Positions 8,512 through 17,139 of a stretch of 64,000 nt of DNA are shown piece after piece (the first letter of the stretch is position 1; each line of letters opens with the position of its first letter). Position numbers and translations under genes: made by a program. Under the pieces are notes generated by a model that saw only the letters and a program-made list of their open reading frames with translations, was not told the DNA's origin and ran no database searches. The DNA is from AEGEAN-183 sp964342745 (GTDB lineage: Bacteria; Pseudomonadota; Gammaproteobacteria; Magnimaribacterales; Magnimaribacteraceae): NCBI GenBank assembly GCA_964342745.1, contig CAYFFW010000004.1:1-64000 (forward strand), read 5' to 3'.

Positions 8512-10401
8512 TTGAGCTCTTCTAAGCCTAAAACCTACAAAAATAATCTAAAAGGAACTGAGAATGTTCAGCAATTTGCTGCTTCAAAAAAAGTTTATCT
8601 GAGTGGTTCTAGAGAAGATATAAGGGTACCGATGAGAGAGATAAGCCAGACCTCTTCAAAAACAGAGACTGGTGAGAAAGAAAACCCGAGTATATTGGTT
8701 TATGACACTTCAGGTCCCTACACAGATCTAAGTAATAATATTGACCTTTCTGTAGGATTGAAACCTCATAGATTGAGTTGGGTTTTAGAAAGAGAGGACA
8801 CTGAAGAACTTACTGAAAGGTCCTCTATATTTGCTAAAAATCAATCTGAATTACAAAGCTTAAAAGAATTAACTTTCTCCAAGTTACCCAAGGCTAGGAA
8901 AGCTAAAAGCGGTAAAAATGTAACTCAATTACATTATGCTCGACAAGGAATAATTACACCTGAGATGGAATACATTGCAATAAGGGAGAATCAAGGCTTA
9001 GAGCAGGCAAGAAAGAAAGGTTTAATTTCTAGCCGTCATTCAGGCAAGTCTTTTGGGGCAATTATCCCAGAAGAAATAACTCCAGAATTTGTAAGAAATG
9101 AAGTTGCTAATGGCAGAGCAATCATTCCTCTAAACATTAATCACCCTGAATCCGAACCCATGATTATTGGGAGAAACTTTAAAATAAAGGTAAATTCAAA
9201 CATAGGGAATTCAGCTGTGACCTCTTCAATAGAAGAAGAAGTCCATAAGATGACTTGGTCCACAAAATGGGGAGCAGATACAGTAATGGATCTTTCTACA
9301 GGAAAACACATTCATCAAACTAGGGAATGGATAATTCGAAATTCTCCTGTACCTATAGGTACAGTACCTATATACCAAGCTCTAGAAAAGGTTAATGGTG
9401 TTGCTGAAGATCTGAATTGGGAAATCTTTAAAGACACTCTGATTGAACAAGCAGAGCAGGGAGTAGATTATTTCACTATTCATGCAGGAGTTTTGTTGCG
9501 ATATGTACCAATGACTGCAGAAAGGTTAACAGGAATAGTTTCTAGGGGCGGTTCAATAATGGCCAAGTGGTGTTTATCTCATCATAGAGAAAACTTTCTC
9601 TACACTCACTTTGAAGACATATGTGAAATTATGAAATCCTATGATGTTTCTTTTTCTCTTGGTGATGGCCTAAGACCTGGTTCTATTGCCGATGCAAATG
9701 ACGAGGCTCAATTCTCTGAGCTGAAGACTTTAGGTGAGTTAACAAAAGTTGCCTGGGAGCATGATGTTCAAGTCATGGTTGAAGGACCAGGGCATGTTCC
9801 GATGCAGATGATTAAAGAAAATATGGATAAGCAATTAGAGATTTGTCATGAAGCTCCTTTTTACACCTTAGGGCCTTTGACTACTGACATTGCTCCTGCT
9901 CACGATCATTTAACTTCTGCAATAGGAGCTGCCATGATTGGCTGGTTTGGTTGTGCCATGCTTTGTTATGTAACTCCAAAAGAACACTTGGGTTTACCAA
10001 ATAAAGAAGACGTTAAAGAAGGATTAATTGCTTATCGAATAGCAGCTCATGCAGGTGATTTAGCTAAAGGACATCCCGCAGCACAGTTAAGGGATAACAC
10101 TTTGTCCAAGGCAAGATTTGAATTTAGATGGGAAGATCAGTTTAATCTAGGTTTAGATCCAGAAAGGTCAAGACAGTATCATGATGAGACTTTACCAAAA
10201 GATTCGGCAAAGGTAGCTCATTTCTGTTCAATGTGTGGGCCAAAATTTTGTTCAATGAAAATTAGCCAAGAAGTCAGGGAATATGCTAAAAATAATGATG
10301 AGAAAATAGAACTTTTGGATATTGATGACATAGAAGAGGGTTTAAAGCAGAAATCTGAAGAATTCAAACAACAAGGTTCAAAGATTTATCATGAAGTATA
10401 A
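8512..10401 (+). CDS. thiC: Phosphomethylpyrimidine synthase (radical SAM)
   Basis: 629 residues, very close in sequence to the E. coli enzyme throughout. It rearranges aminoimidazole ribotide to HMP-phosphate, the pyrimidine half of thiamine. The N-terminal V-P-M-R-E-I and Y-D-T-S-G-P-Y blocks, the G-D-G-L-R-P-G-S core and the C-terminal C-x-x-C-x-x-x-x-C cluster motif (C-S-M-C-G-P-K-F-C) for the 4Fe-4S centre are all present. The only start matching the family N-terminus is TTG at 8512, without a good Shine-Dalgarno. No TPP riboswitch is visible in the 144 bases between tolC and thiC. A peroxiredoxin and a P450 follow in the same direction. Confidence 0.97.
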   Translation: MSSSKPKTYKNNLKGTENVQQFAASKKVYLSGSREDIRVPMREISQTSSKTETGEKENPSILVYDTSGPYTDLSNNIDLSVGLKPHRLSWVLEREDTEELTERSSIFAKNQSELQSLKELTFSKLPKARKAKSGKNVTQLHYARQGIITPEMEYIAIRENQGLEQARKKGLISSRHSGKSFGAIIPEEITPEFVRNEVANGRAIIPLNINHPESEPMIIGRNFKIKVNSNIGNSAVTSSIEEEVHKMTWSTKWGADTVMDLSTGKHIHQTREWIIRNSPVPIGTVPIYQALEKVNGVAEDLNWEIFKDTLIEQAEQGVDYFTIHAGVLLRYVPMTAERLTGIVSRGGSIMAKWCLSHHRENFLYTHFEDICEIMKSYDVSFSLGDGLRPGSIADANDEAQFSELKTLGELTKVAWEHDVQVMVEGPGHVPMQMIKENMDKQLEICHEAPFYTLGPLTTDIAPAHDHLTSAIGAAMIGWFGCAMLCYVTPKEHLGLPNKEDVKEGLIAYRIAAHAGDLAKGHPAAQLRDNTLSKARFEFRWEDQFNLGLDPERSRQYHDETLPKDSAKVAHFCSMCGPKFCSMKISQEVREYAKNNDEKIELLDIDDIEEGLKQKSEEFKQQGSKIYHEV

Positions 10402-10418
10402 TTTAAATAGGAGTCATT

Positions 10419-10901
10419 ATGACAATTCAAATAGGAGATAAGTTACCACAAATAACTGTTAGTACCATGACACCAGAGGGTCCAAAACCAGTGTCTTTAG
10501 AAGAGCTCTGTTCAGGTAAAAAGGTAGTACTTTTTGCTGTTCCAGGTGCTTTTACGCCAACTTGCAGTGTCCAGCACTTACCGGGGTTTGTTACAAATGC
10601 AAGCGCCCTAAAAGAAAAGGGGGCTGATGTAGTAGCATGCATTTCGGTAAACGATCCTTTCGTTATGGCAGCTTGGGGTAAGGAAGGGAATACCGGCGAA
10701 GATGTTTTAATGCTTGCTGATGGCAATGCTGAATTTACTTCAGCTATTGGATTAGAGATGGACGGTACCGGATTTGGGTTGGGTAAAAGATCACAACGTT
10801 ATGCAATGATAATTGACGATGGAGTAGTTTCTACTTTAAATGTAGAAAGTGGTCCTGCTCTTGACGTAAGTTCCGCCGAAACAATATTAGAAACCTTATA
10901 A
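10419..10901 (+). CDS. Peroxiredoxin (Prx5/redoxin type)
   Basis: 160 residues. Thiol peroxidase that reduces H2O2 and organic hydroperoxides with reducing power from thioredoxin or glutathione. The peroxidatic motif P-G-A-F-T-P-T-C-S lies near residues 43-51, followed by H-L-P-G-F as in the Prx5 group, with W-G-K and G-L-G-K-R-S-Q-R-Y blocks further on. AGGAG precedes the ATG at good spacing. It sits 17 bases after thiC and 7 before the P450, so the three are likely one transcript; protecting an oxygen-using P450 or the Fe-S enzyme ThiC is an inference only. Confidence 0.92.
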   Translation: MTIQIGDKLPQITVSTMTPEGPKPVSLEELCSGKKVVLFAVPGAFTPTCSVQHLPGFVTNASALKEKGADVVACISVNDPFVMAAWGKEGNTGEDVLMLADGNAEFTSAIGLEMDGTGFGLGKRSQRYAMIIDDGVVSTLNVESGPALDVSSAETILETL

Positions 10902-10908
10902 AAAAATT

Positions 10909-12147
10909 ATGGCGAAACCTATTTTTGACATAGGTCAAATCTGTGAGCTAGATAAATGGGAGACCTTTATTAATGGTCAACCTCATGAAATCTTTACACG
11001 ATTAAGAAACGAAGCTCCAGTTTATTGGCATGAAGAGTCCTTATCTTATGAAAAAGGTTTTTGGGCTTTAACAAAATACGAAGATATCATGAGTGTTTCT
11101 AAAGACCCTAAGACTTTTTCTTCCGCTCAACCAGGTATTTTAATGACTTACGGAGATCCTGAAGTAGCTGATCCAGTGGCCACTGCTGCCTTAGTTAGTA
11201 ACATGATTGCAATGGATCCACCTCAGCATACAACTTATAGAAAAATGGTCTCACCTAGTTTTAGCCCCAAATCTTTAAGAGACATGGAGGAAGGTATTCG
11301 GAATAAGGTCAGGGAATTGCTTGACAAAGTATCTAAAACTAAAGAATTTGACTTTGTAACAGAAATATCAGAAAAGATACCTTTATGGGTTTTGTGTGAA
11401 ATGATGGGGATAGAAGAGTCAAAAAGACAGAAAGTTAGAGAAATAGTTAACAACTTAACTGATGCTTCCTCAAACCAAAATCCAGATAATGCTATGAAAA
11501 TTTGGGTCAATTATATGGAACTTTTCAAAATGGGAAGAGATATGATTGAAGAGAGACGAAAAAATCCAACCGATGATTTAATGAGTGTAGTTGCTAATAC
11601 TGAAGTTGAAGGAGAAGGTCTACCGCCTGAGCTTTTAGACGGTTTTATGATTTTGATGGTAATAGCTGGTAATGAAACCACCAGGAATACCATGACGGGA
11701 GGGTTAATTGCTTTAGATCAAAATCCAGAAGAAAGGCAGAAGCTAATTAATAATCCAAACCTAATATCCAATGCAGCAGATGAAATGCTTCGATGGGTAA
11801 GTTCAGTGATTTACATGAGAAGAACTGCTGCTGACGATACCGAGATAAGAGGCCAAAAAATAGAAAAGGGAGATAAACTTATTTTATGGTACGGAGCAGC
11901 CAATAGAGACGAAGAAGTTTTTGATGATGCCCATGCTTTTAGAGTTGATAGAGGAGATGCAAGAAAACACATAGCGTTTGGAGCAGGTCAACATCTTTGT
12001 TTGGGCAATAGACTTGGAAAACTTCAAATTCAAATTCTTTATGAAGAATTATTGGATCGTTACCCCGATATAAAAGTTGTTTCTGAACCCACCAGAATTC
12101 CCTCTAATTTTTTAGATGGAATCTCTAATTTAAAGGTAAGGATTTAA
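10909..12147 (+). CDS. Cytochrome P450
   Basis: 412 residues, bacterial class I P450 without a membrane anchor. The I-helix oxygen-binding motif A-G-N-E-T-T-R, the K-helix E-x-x-R (E-M-L-R) and the heme loop F-G-A-G-Q-H-L-C-L-G with ligand Cys364 are all seen. The I-helix and heme-loop wording recalls the CYP125/CYP142-like steroid or terpenoid side-chain hydroxylases, but this is only a resemblance. Ferredoxin and ferredoxin reductase partners are not in the window. Start ATG follows the peroxiredoxin stop by seven bases. Confidence 0.95.
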   Translation: MAKPIFDIGQICELDKWETFINGQPHEIFTRLRNEAPVYWHEESLSYEKGFWALTKYEDIMSVSKDPKTFSSAQPGILMTYGDPEVADPVATAALVSNMIAMDPPQHTTYRKMVSPSFSPKSLRDMEEGIRNKVRELLDKVSKTKEFDFVTEISEKIPLWVLCEMMGIEESKRQKVREIVNNLTDASSNQNPDNAMKIWVNYMELFKMGRDMIEERRKNPTDDLMSVVANTEVEGEGLPPELLDGFMILMVIAGNETTRNTMTGGLIALDQNPEERQKLINNPNLISNAADEMLRWVSSVIYMRRTAADDTEIRGQKIEKGDKLILWYGAANRDEEVFDDAHAFRVDRGDARKHIAFGAGQHLCLGNRLGKLQIQILYEELLDRYPDIKVVSEPTRIPSNFLDGISNLKVRI

Positions 12148-12167
12148 AGTACGAAGAGTAACTTCAC

Positions 12168-12323
12168 CTAAAAGTAAGTAATCATATACGTAACTGAAAC
12201 CAACATAGATATAAAGACAAAACCTATTGCTCTATCTCCATCTCTCTTAGCTCTATAGTTTCTTTTGAAATCTCTAGGTCCTATTCTAGATTTACGCTTA
12301 TCTTTCAAAGATATATTTGTCAT
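12168..12323 (-). CDS. Predicted 51-aa small membrane protein
   Basis: Reading the minus strand gives a continuous 51-codon frame. It has a strongly basic N-terminal half (K-D-K-R-K-S-R, then D-F-K-R-N-Y-R-A-K-R) and one C-terminal hydrophobic helix (about residues 33-51, I-G-F-V-F-I-S-M-L-V-S-V), ending in TAG. The positive-inside arrangement suggests a single-span protein with a cytoplasmic basic tail. No close Shine-Dalgarno except a weak AAGAAA. It converges with the P450 gene (20-base gap) and is divergent from parE. I do not recognise the family; it could also be a chance frame. Confidence 0.45.
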   Translation of the reverse strand: MTNISLKDKRKSRIGPRDFKRNYRAKRDGDRAIGFVFISMLVSVTYMITYF

Positions 12324-12514
12324 TTTCTTAAATAAAAGTTAATTAGTTAATTAAAGAATAAAAAATATTATATCATTTATATTTATATATATAAATAGAT
12401 TTCATGAATAATTAGGGAAATTCCTATTCTTATAAGCCCTTTTTAGGACCAAATTGTTTCAAACTTCGTAAATTACTTACTTGCTATCTACCTGTATAAT
12501 ATGCGAAAACCTCA
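12324..12514. other. AT-rich intergenic region upstream of parE
   Basis: 191 bases with no credible coding frame and long A/T tracts. A TATAAT hexamer at 12495-12500 may be the -10 element for parE, but no good -35 lies at the right distance, so the promoter is uncertain. An imperfect short inverted repeat (TAGG ... CCTA) is at 12413-12426. Confidence 0.4.
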
Positions 12515-14401
12515 ATGGTTAGAGAATACACTGCAGAATCTATTGAAGTCCTTTCAGGGTTGGACCCGGTGCGAAAGAGACCGGGAATGTACACTGAAAC
12601 TTCAAGACCTAACCACCTAGCTCTAGAAGTTATAGATAATAGTGTTGATGAAGCTTTGGCAGGTTATGCTTCTAGAATAGATGTCAAACTTAATAAGGAT
12701 GGCTCTCTCTCTGTTAAAGATGATGGCAGAGGTATGCCGGTTGATATTCATCCTGAAGAAGGTATTCCAGGAGTTGAATTAATTTTTTCAAGATTACATG
12801 CTGGAGCAAAGTTTTCTAATCTAGATTACAAGTTCTCAGGTGGTTTACATGGAGTTGGTGTCTCAGTAGTTAATGCTCTTTCGAGCAGTCTTAAAGCTGA
12901 AATTAAAAGAGGAGGGAAGAAGTATTCAATTGAATTTAAGAATAGTGAAAAATCTAAAGACCTTAAAGAAATTGACTCAGTAGGTAAAAAGAATACTGGT
13001 ACCAAAGTAACATTCCTACCTGATCCAGATTTTTTTGATTCAGTAAATATTTCAACCACTCAGTTATCACTAGCATTAAAAGCTAAAGCTGTTTTATGTC
13101 CTGGCCTAACAATAAATTTCAATGATGAAATTTCTGGTAAGAAAGAAACATGGTGTTTTTTAGAGGGTTTAGCTGCCTATCTATTAAAAAGTAACGAAGG
13201 TGGACAGCTTATCCCACTTGAACCTTTTGAAGGTGATCATATGGTAGATGAAGGGGGTCTTACATGGGCAATTCAATGGGTTAATGGAATAGAGAATCCT
13301 CTTTCAGAGAGTTATGTAAATTTAATACCCACTCCTCAAGGAGGGACTCATGTAAGTGGATTAAGATCAGGGTTAACAGATGCTTTAAAAGAGTTTTGTG
13401 AATTTAGAAACCTTATACCACGTGGGGTGAAACTTACAGCAGATGATATTTGGGTAAACTGCAGTTCAATCATTTCAACAAAACTGAAAGATCCTCAGTT
13501 TACTGGTCAAACCAAAGAAAGACTCTCTTCTAAAGAAGTTACAGGATTTATTTCAGCAATTATAAAAGATGCCTTTAGTCTTTGGTTGAACCAACACACA
13601 AATGAAGGAGAAGAAATAGCCCTATTGTCCATTTCTAATGCTCAGGCAAGGTTAAAGGCAAGTAAAAAGGTACAAAGAAAAAAAATAACCTCAGGACCTG
13701 TATTGCCAGGAAAACTTACAGACTGCACTACTGATGATTTCGAAGAGGGAGAATTATTTCTTGTTGAGGGCGATTCTGCAGGGGGCTCTGCAAAGCAGGC
13801 TCGAGATAGAACCTTTCAAGCAGTCATGCCTTTAGGAGGAAAAATTCTAAATACTTGGGAGGTAGAAACTTCAGAAATATTATCTTCTCAAGAAGTTCAT
13901 AATATTTCTATAGCTCTAGGTGTAGAGCCTGGCTCTAATGATTTATCAAAATTGAGATATGGAAAAGTATGTATTTTAGCTGACGCTGATCCAGATGGTT
14001 ACCATATTGCTGCCTTGTTATGTGCTTTATTCCTTAAACACTTTAGGTCGTTAGTAGAAGATGGAAGAATTTATGTTGCAATGCCACCCTTGTACAGGAT
14101 AGATCAAGGTAAAGATGTTTATTATGCGCTAGATGATAAGGAAAAAGATTCCCTAATAAAAAAACTAAAGTCATCAAATAAGAAAACAAAGATTGGTATA
14201 CAAAGATTTAAAGGATTGGCAGAAATGAATGCTTCGCAATTACGTGAAACTACCATGATTCCCGGAGCAAGAAGATTAGTACAGCTCACAGTTAAGAAAG
14301 GAGATAGATCATTAAAAACAATGGACATGCTACTTTCTAAAAAAGGAGCTAACGATAGAAAAGAGTGGTTAGAAGAGAAAGGAGATTTAGCTAATGGTTA
14401 A
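12515..14401 (+). CDS. parE: DNA topoisomerase IV subunit B
   Basis: 628 residues. ATPase subunit of the enzyme that decatenates daughter chromosomes. GHKL ATPase motifs are present: E-V-I-D-N-S-V-D-E-A, D-D-G-R-G-M-P, and G-G-L-H-G-V-G. The Toprim domain has E-G-D-S-A-G-G-S and L-A-D-A-D-P-D-G. The sequence follows E. coli ParE rather than GyrB in P-N-H-L and I-P-R-G-V-K-L. Unusual: the normally invariant K-G-L-G-E-M-N is K-G-L-A-E-M-N (Ala569). Its stop overlaps parC by eight bases, implying translational coupling. Confidence 0.97.
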   Translation: MVREYTAESIEVLSGLDPVRKRPGMYTETSRPNHLALEVIDNSVDEALAGYASRIDVKLNKDGSLSVKDDGRGMPVDIHPEEGIPGVELIFSRLHAGAKFSNLDYKFSGGLHGVGVSVVNALSSSLKAEIKRGGKKYSIEFKNSEKSKDLKEIDSVGKKNTGTKVTFLPDPDFFDSVNISTTQLSLALKAKAVLCPGLTINFNDEISGKKETWCFLEGLAAYLLKSNEGGQLIPLEPFEGDHMVDEGGLTWAIQWVNGIENPLSESYVNLIPTPQGGTHVSGLRSGLTDALKEFCEFRNLIPRGVKLTADDIWVNCSSIISTKLKDPQFTGQTKERLSSKEVTGFISAIIKDAFSLWLNQHTNEGEEIALLSISNAQARLKASKKVQRKKITSGPVLPGKLTDCTTDDFEEGELFLVEGDSAGGSAKQARDRTFQAVMPLGGKILNTWEVETSEILSSQEVHNISIALGVEPGSNDLSKLRYGKVCILADADPDGYHIAALLCALFLKHFRSLVEDGRIYVAMPPLYRIDQGKDVYYALDDKEKDSLIKKLKSSNKKTKIGIQRFKGLAEMNASQLRETTMIPGARRLVQLTVKKGDRSLKTMDMLLSKKGANDRKEWLEEKGDLANG

Positions 14402-16655
14402 AGAAAATGAGAAATTGGCCTTAAGTAAATTTACTGAACAGGCTTACCTAGACTATTCCATGTACGTAATTTTGGATAGAGCTTTACCTAATATAGGTGA
14501 TGGATTAAAACCTGTTCAGAGACGAATTATTTATGCAATGTCAGAATTAGGTTTAAGTTCTAATGCTAAGTTTAAAAAAAGTGTAAGAACTTCAGGAGAT
14601 GTTGTAGGTAAGTTCCATCCACATGGAGATGCGGCAGTTTATGAGGCTATGGTTCTGCTTTCTCAATCATTTTCTCTTAGGTACCCTTTGATTGACGGGC
14701 AAGGAAATTGGGGAACAGTAGATGATCCAAAATCTTTTGGAGCCCAAAGATATACAGAATGTAGACTTGATAGTTATGCACAAGCTTTACTACAAGAATT
14801 AGGTCAAGGTACTTCAGACTGGCAAGCCAATTTTGATGGCACTTTACTTGAACCTTCAGTTTTACCAGCAAGACTTCCAAATCTAATTCTAAATGGTTCT
14901 ACGGGTATTGCTGTTGGTATGGCCACTGATGTACCTCCTCATAATCTTAAAGAGGTAACTACAGCCTGCATTAAATTATTAAATGAACCTAAAGCTTCGA
15001 TAGAAGAGCTTTTCAAAATCTTGCCTGGACCTGATTTTCCTACCAAAGCAGAAATAATAACTCCTAAGGAAGAAATTCTAGAGGCTTACAAAACTGGTAA
15101 AGGATCCTTACGAATGAGAGCAACCTATATTGTTGAAGATGGAGAGATAGTTATAAACTCATTACCTTACCAAACCCCCAGTACAAAAATTCTTGAGCAA
15201 ATAGCAACTCAGATAGAAGCTAAGAAGCTTCCTATGATTGTTGACCTTAGAGATGAGAGCGATGAAGGAAATCCTACACGACTTATATTAGTGCCCAAAT
15301 CTAACCGTGTTGATAAAGAGGCTGTCATGAATCATCTGTTTGCTACTACTGACCTGCAAAAAAATTTCAGAGTAAACATGAATGTAATTGGTCTTAATGG
15401 AAAACCACAAGTTTTAGATATTAAGTCAATCTTAAAAGAATGGTTGAAGTTCAGAACTAAAACTGTAACCAGAAGACTGCAACATAGGCTTGATTGGGTA
15501 TCTGATCGATTACACATCTTGGAAGGCCTAATGATTGTCTATATGAATATAGAAGAAGTAATCAAAATTATTAGGAATGAGGACAATCCTAAGAAAGTTA
15601 TTCAGAAAAAATTTAAGTTGAGTTCTATACAAGTAGATTCAATTTTAGAAATAAGATTAAGGCAATTGGCTAGATTAGAAGAAGAAAAAATAAGAAGCGA
15701 ACAAGAAGAACTTGATGGAGAGAAATCTGAATTAGAAAAGTTACTGAATTCTAAGGCACGCTTAAAAACTTTAATAAAAAAAGAATTAGCTGAAGATGCT
15801 GAAAAATACGGTGATGATAGAAAAAGTATATTAATTGAAAGAGAAGAGGCCAATGCTTTCGATGAAACTGAGCTAATTTCTTCTGAACCAGTAACAATAA
15901 TACTTTCTGAAAGGGGATGGGTAAGAGTTGCTAAAGGGCATGATGTGGATCCTGAAGGAATGAATTACAAAGAAGGAGATACTTTTCTTTCTTCTGCAAA
16001 GGGCAGAAATAATCAGAACGCAGTTTTTATTGGATCACGAGGAAAGGCATTCACATTGCCTTGTCATAGTCTGCCTTCAGCTAGGGGCCAGGGAGAACCT
16101 CTTACTGGAAGGTTAAATATAGAGTCAGGAGAAACTTTTGCAGGAGTAATATCTGGAAAGGATGATCAAAATCTAGTTTTAGTTTCTGATGCTGGTTATG
16201 GCTTTATGACAAAGAGCGGTAATCTACAGACTAAAAATAAATCTGGGAAAGCAGCCTTGAAAGTTCCTGAAAATGGAAAAGCTCTTTCTCCACAACCTGT
16301 GATTACAATTGAAGATAATATAGCGGCGATAAGCAGTGAAGGGAGAATGTTAGTATTTCCAGTTAGCGAATTACCTGAATTAGCAAGAGGAAAGGGCAAT
16401 AAGATTATCAATATTCCAAAGAAGAGGTATCAAGCAGGAGAAGAAACACTTAAGGCTATCGCTGTTTTAGGTGAAGGCAGGGAGTTAAAACTTGTAAGTG
16501 GAAAACGACATTTCACGATTAAGTCTAGGGATTTAGAGAACTTTAAAGGGTCTAGAGGGCTAAGAGGCAATCTTTTACCAAAAGGGTTTCGTAAGGTTGA
16601 TTTTATTGAAGTTGTATCAAAGCTAAGTAAACAAAATAAAGACGAAGAAGAGTAA
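14394..16655 (+). CDS. parC: DNA topoisomerase IV subunit A
   Basis: 753 residues. DNA breakage-reunion subunit of topoisomerase IV. The catalytic Tyr is Tyr120 in A-Q-R-Y-T-E, the same number as in E. coli. The coiled-coil gate and C-terminal beta-pinwheel, with repeated G-x-G-x-x-(L/I) blades, follow. In the quinolone-resistance region H-P-H-G-D-A-A-V-Y-E the position equal to E. coli Ser80 is Ala80, while Glu84 is kept. It starts inside the end of parE. A hotdog thioesterase gene follows nine bases later. Confidence 0.97.
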   Translation: MVKENEKLALSKFTEQAYLDYSMYVILDRALPNIGDGLKPVQRRIIYAMSELGLSSNAKFKKSVRTSGDVVGKFHPHGDAAVYEAMVLLSQSFSLRYPLIDGQGNWGTVDDPKSFGAQRYTECRLDSYAQALLQELGQGTSDWQANFDGTLLEPSVLPARLPNLILNGSTGIAVGMATDVPPHNLKEVTTACIKLLNEPKASIEELFKILPGPDFPTKAEIITPKEEILEAYKTGKGSLRMRATYIVEDGEIVINSLPYQTPSTKILEQIATQIEAKKLPMIVDLRDESDEGNPTRLILVPKSNRVDKEAVMNHLFATTDLQKNFRVNMNVIGLNGKPQVLDIKSILKEWLKFRTKTVTRRLQHRLDWVSDRLHILEGLMIVYMNIEEVIKIIRNEDNPKKVIQKKFKLSSIQVDSILEIRLRQLARLEEEKIRSEQEELDGEKSELEKLLNSKARLKTLIKKELAEDAEKYGDDRKSILIEREEANAFDETELISSEPVTIILSERGWVRVAKGHDVDPEGMNYKEGDTFLSSAKGRNNQNAVFIGSRGKAFTLPCHSLPSARGQGEPLTGRLNIESGETFAGVISGKDDQNLVLVSDAGYGFMTKSGNLQTKNKSGKAALKVPENGKALSPQPVITIEDNIAAISSEGRMLVFPVSELPELARGKGNKIINIPKKRYQAGEETLKAIAVLGEGRELKLVSGKRHFTIKSRDLENFKGSRGLRGNLLPKGFRKVDFIEVVSKLSKQNKDEEE

Positions 16656-16664
16656 TTTTAAATC

Positions 16665-17135
16665 GTGAAAGAAAAATTTCCTTATCCCGGTAACCCGGTA
16701 AAAGTCACCTCGGAGATGTGTGATATGAATGGCCATATGAATGTAGCTGATTACGCAAGAATTTTTGACCATGGTTCTGGTGAACTCTACAACGACATGG
16801 GTTTTGGACAAGAATATTTCAAGAAAGGATTTTCTTGCTTTACCTTAGAAATGAATATTCAGTATTTAGAAGAATTACTTGAAGGCCAGACTGCTTTTCC
16901 TTATTACAGAATTATTGATATAAATCCAAAATTAATTCATTACGGCGGTATATTGATAACGGAAGAGGGGAAGCTTTCTGCTACTAATGAGCAAATGTTA
17001 GTTCACATAGATATGTCAAAAAGAAAGTCTTCCGAAATGCCAGAAGCAATGTATAACAATCTAAAAATCATGTGCGAAGAGCACAATAAGTCTGGTGGTA
17101 TTGGTTTTGAACTTAGATTAAAGATCAGGAAATGA
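16665..17135 (+). CDS. Hotdog-fold acyl-CoA thioesterase
   Basis: 156 residues of the 4HBT type. The signature D-M-N-G-H-M-N-V-A-D-Y-A-R-I-F near residues 20-34 is the typical loop plus central helix, with the Asn/His positions used in several thioesterase groups. Expected to hydrolyse an acyl-CoA in the cytoplasm. The start is GTG at 16665, nine bases after parC, with no strong Shine-Dalgarno. It converges with the aldo/keto reductase (four-base gap). Carnitine- or betaine-related thioesterases carry similar motifs, so the substrate is open. Confidence 0.75.
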   Translation: MKEKFPYPGNPVKVTSEMCDMNGHMNVADYARIFDHGSGELYNDMGFGQEYFKKGFSCFTLEMNIQYLEELLEGQTAFPYYRIIDINPKLIHYGGILITEEGKLSATNEQMLVHIDMSKRKSSEMPEAMYNNLKIMCEEHNKSGGIGFELRLKIRK

Positions 17136-17139
17136 TTTA

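Noticed and set aside
12413..12426. Imperfect inverted repeat TAGG...CCTA upstream of parE
   Set aside because: Short, mismatched in the centre and in AT-rich DNA; not better than chance by eye.
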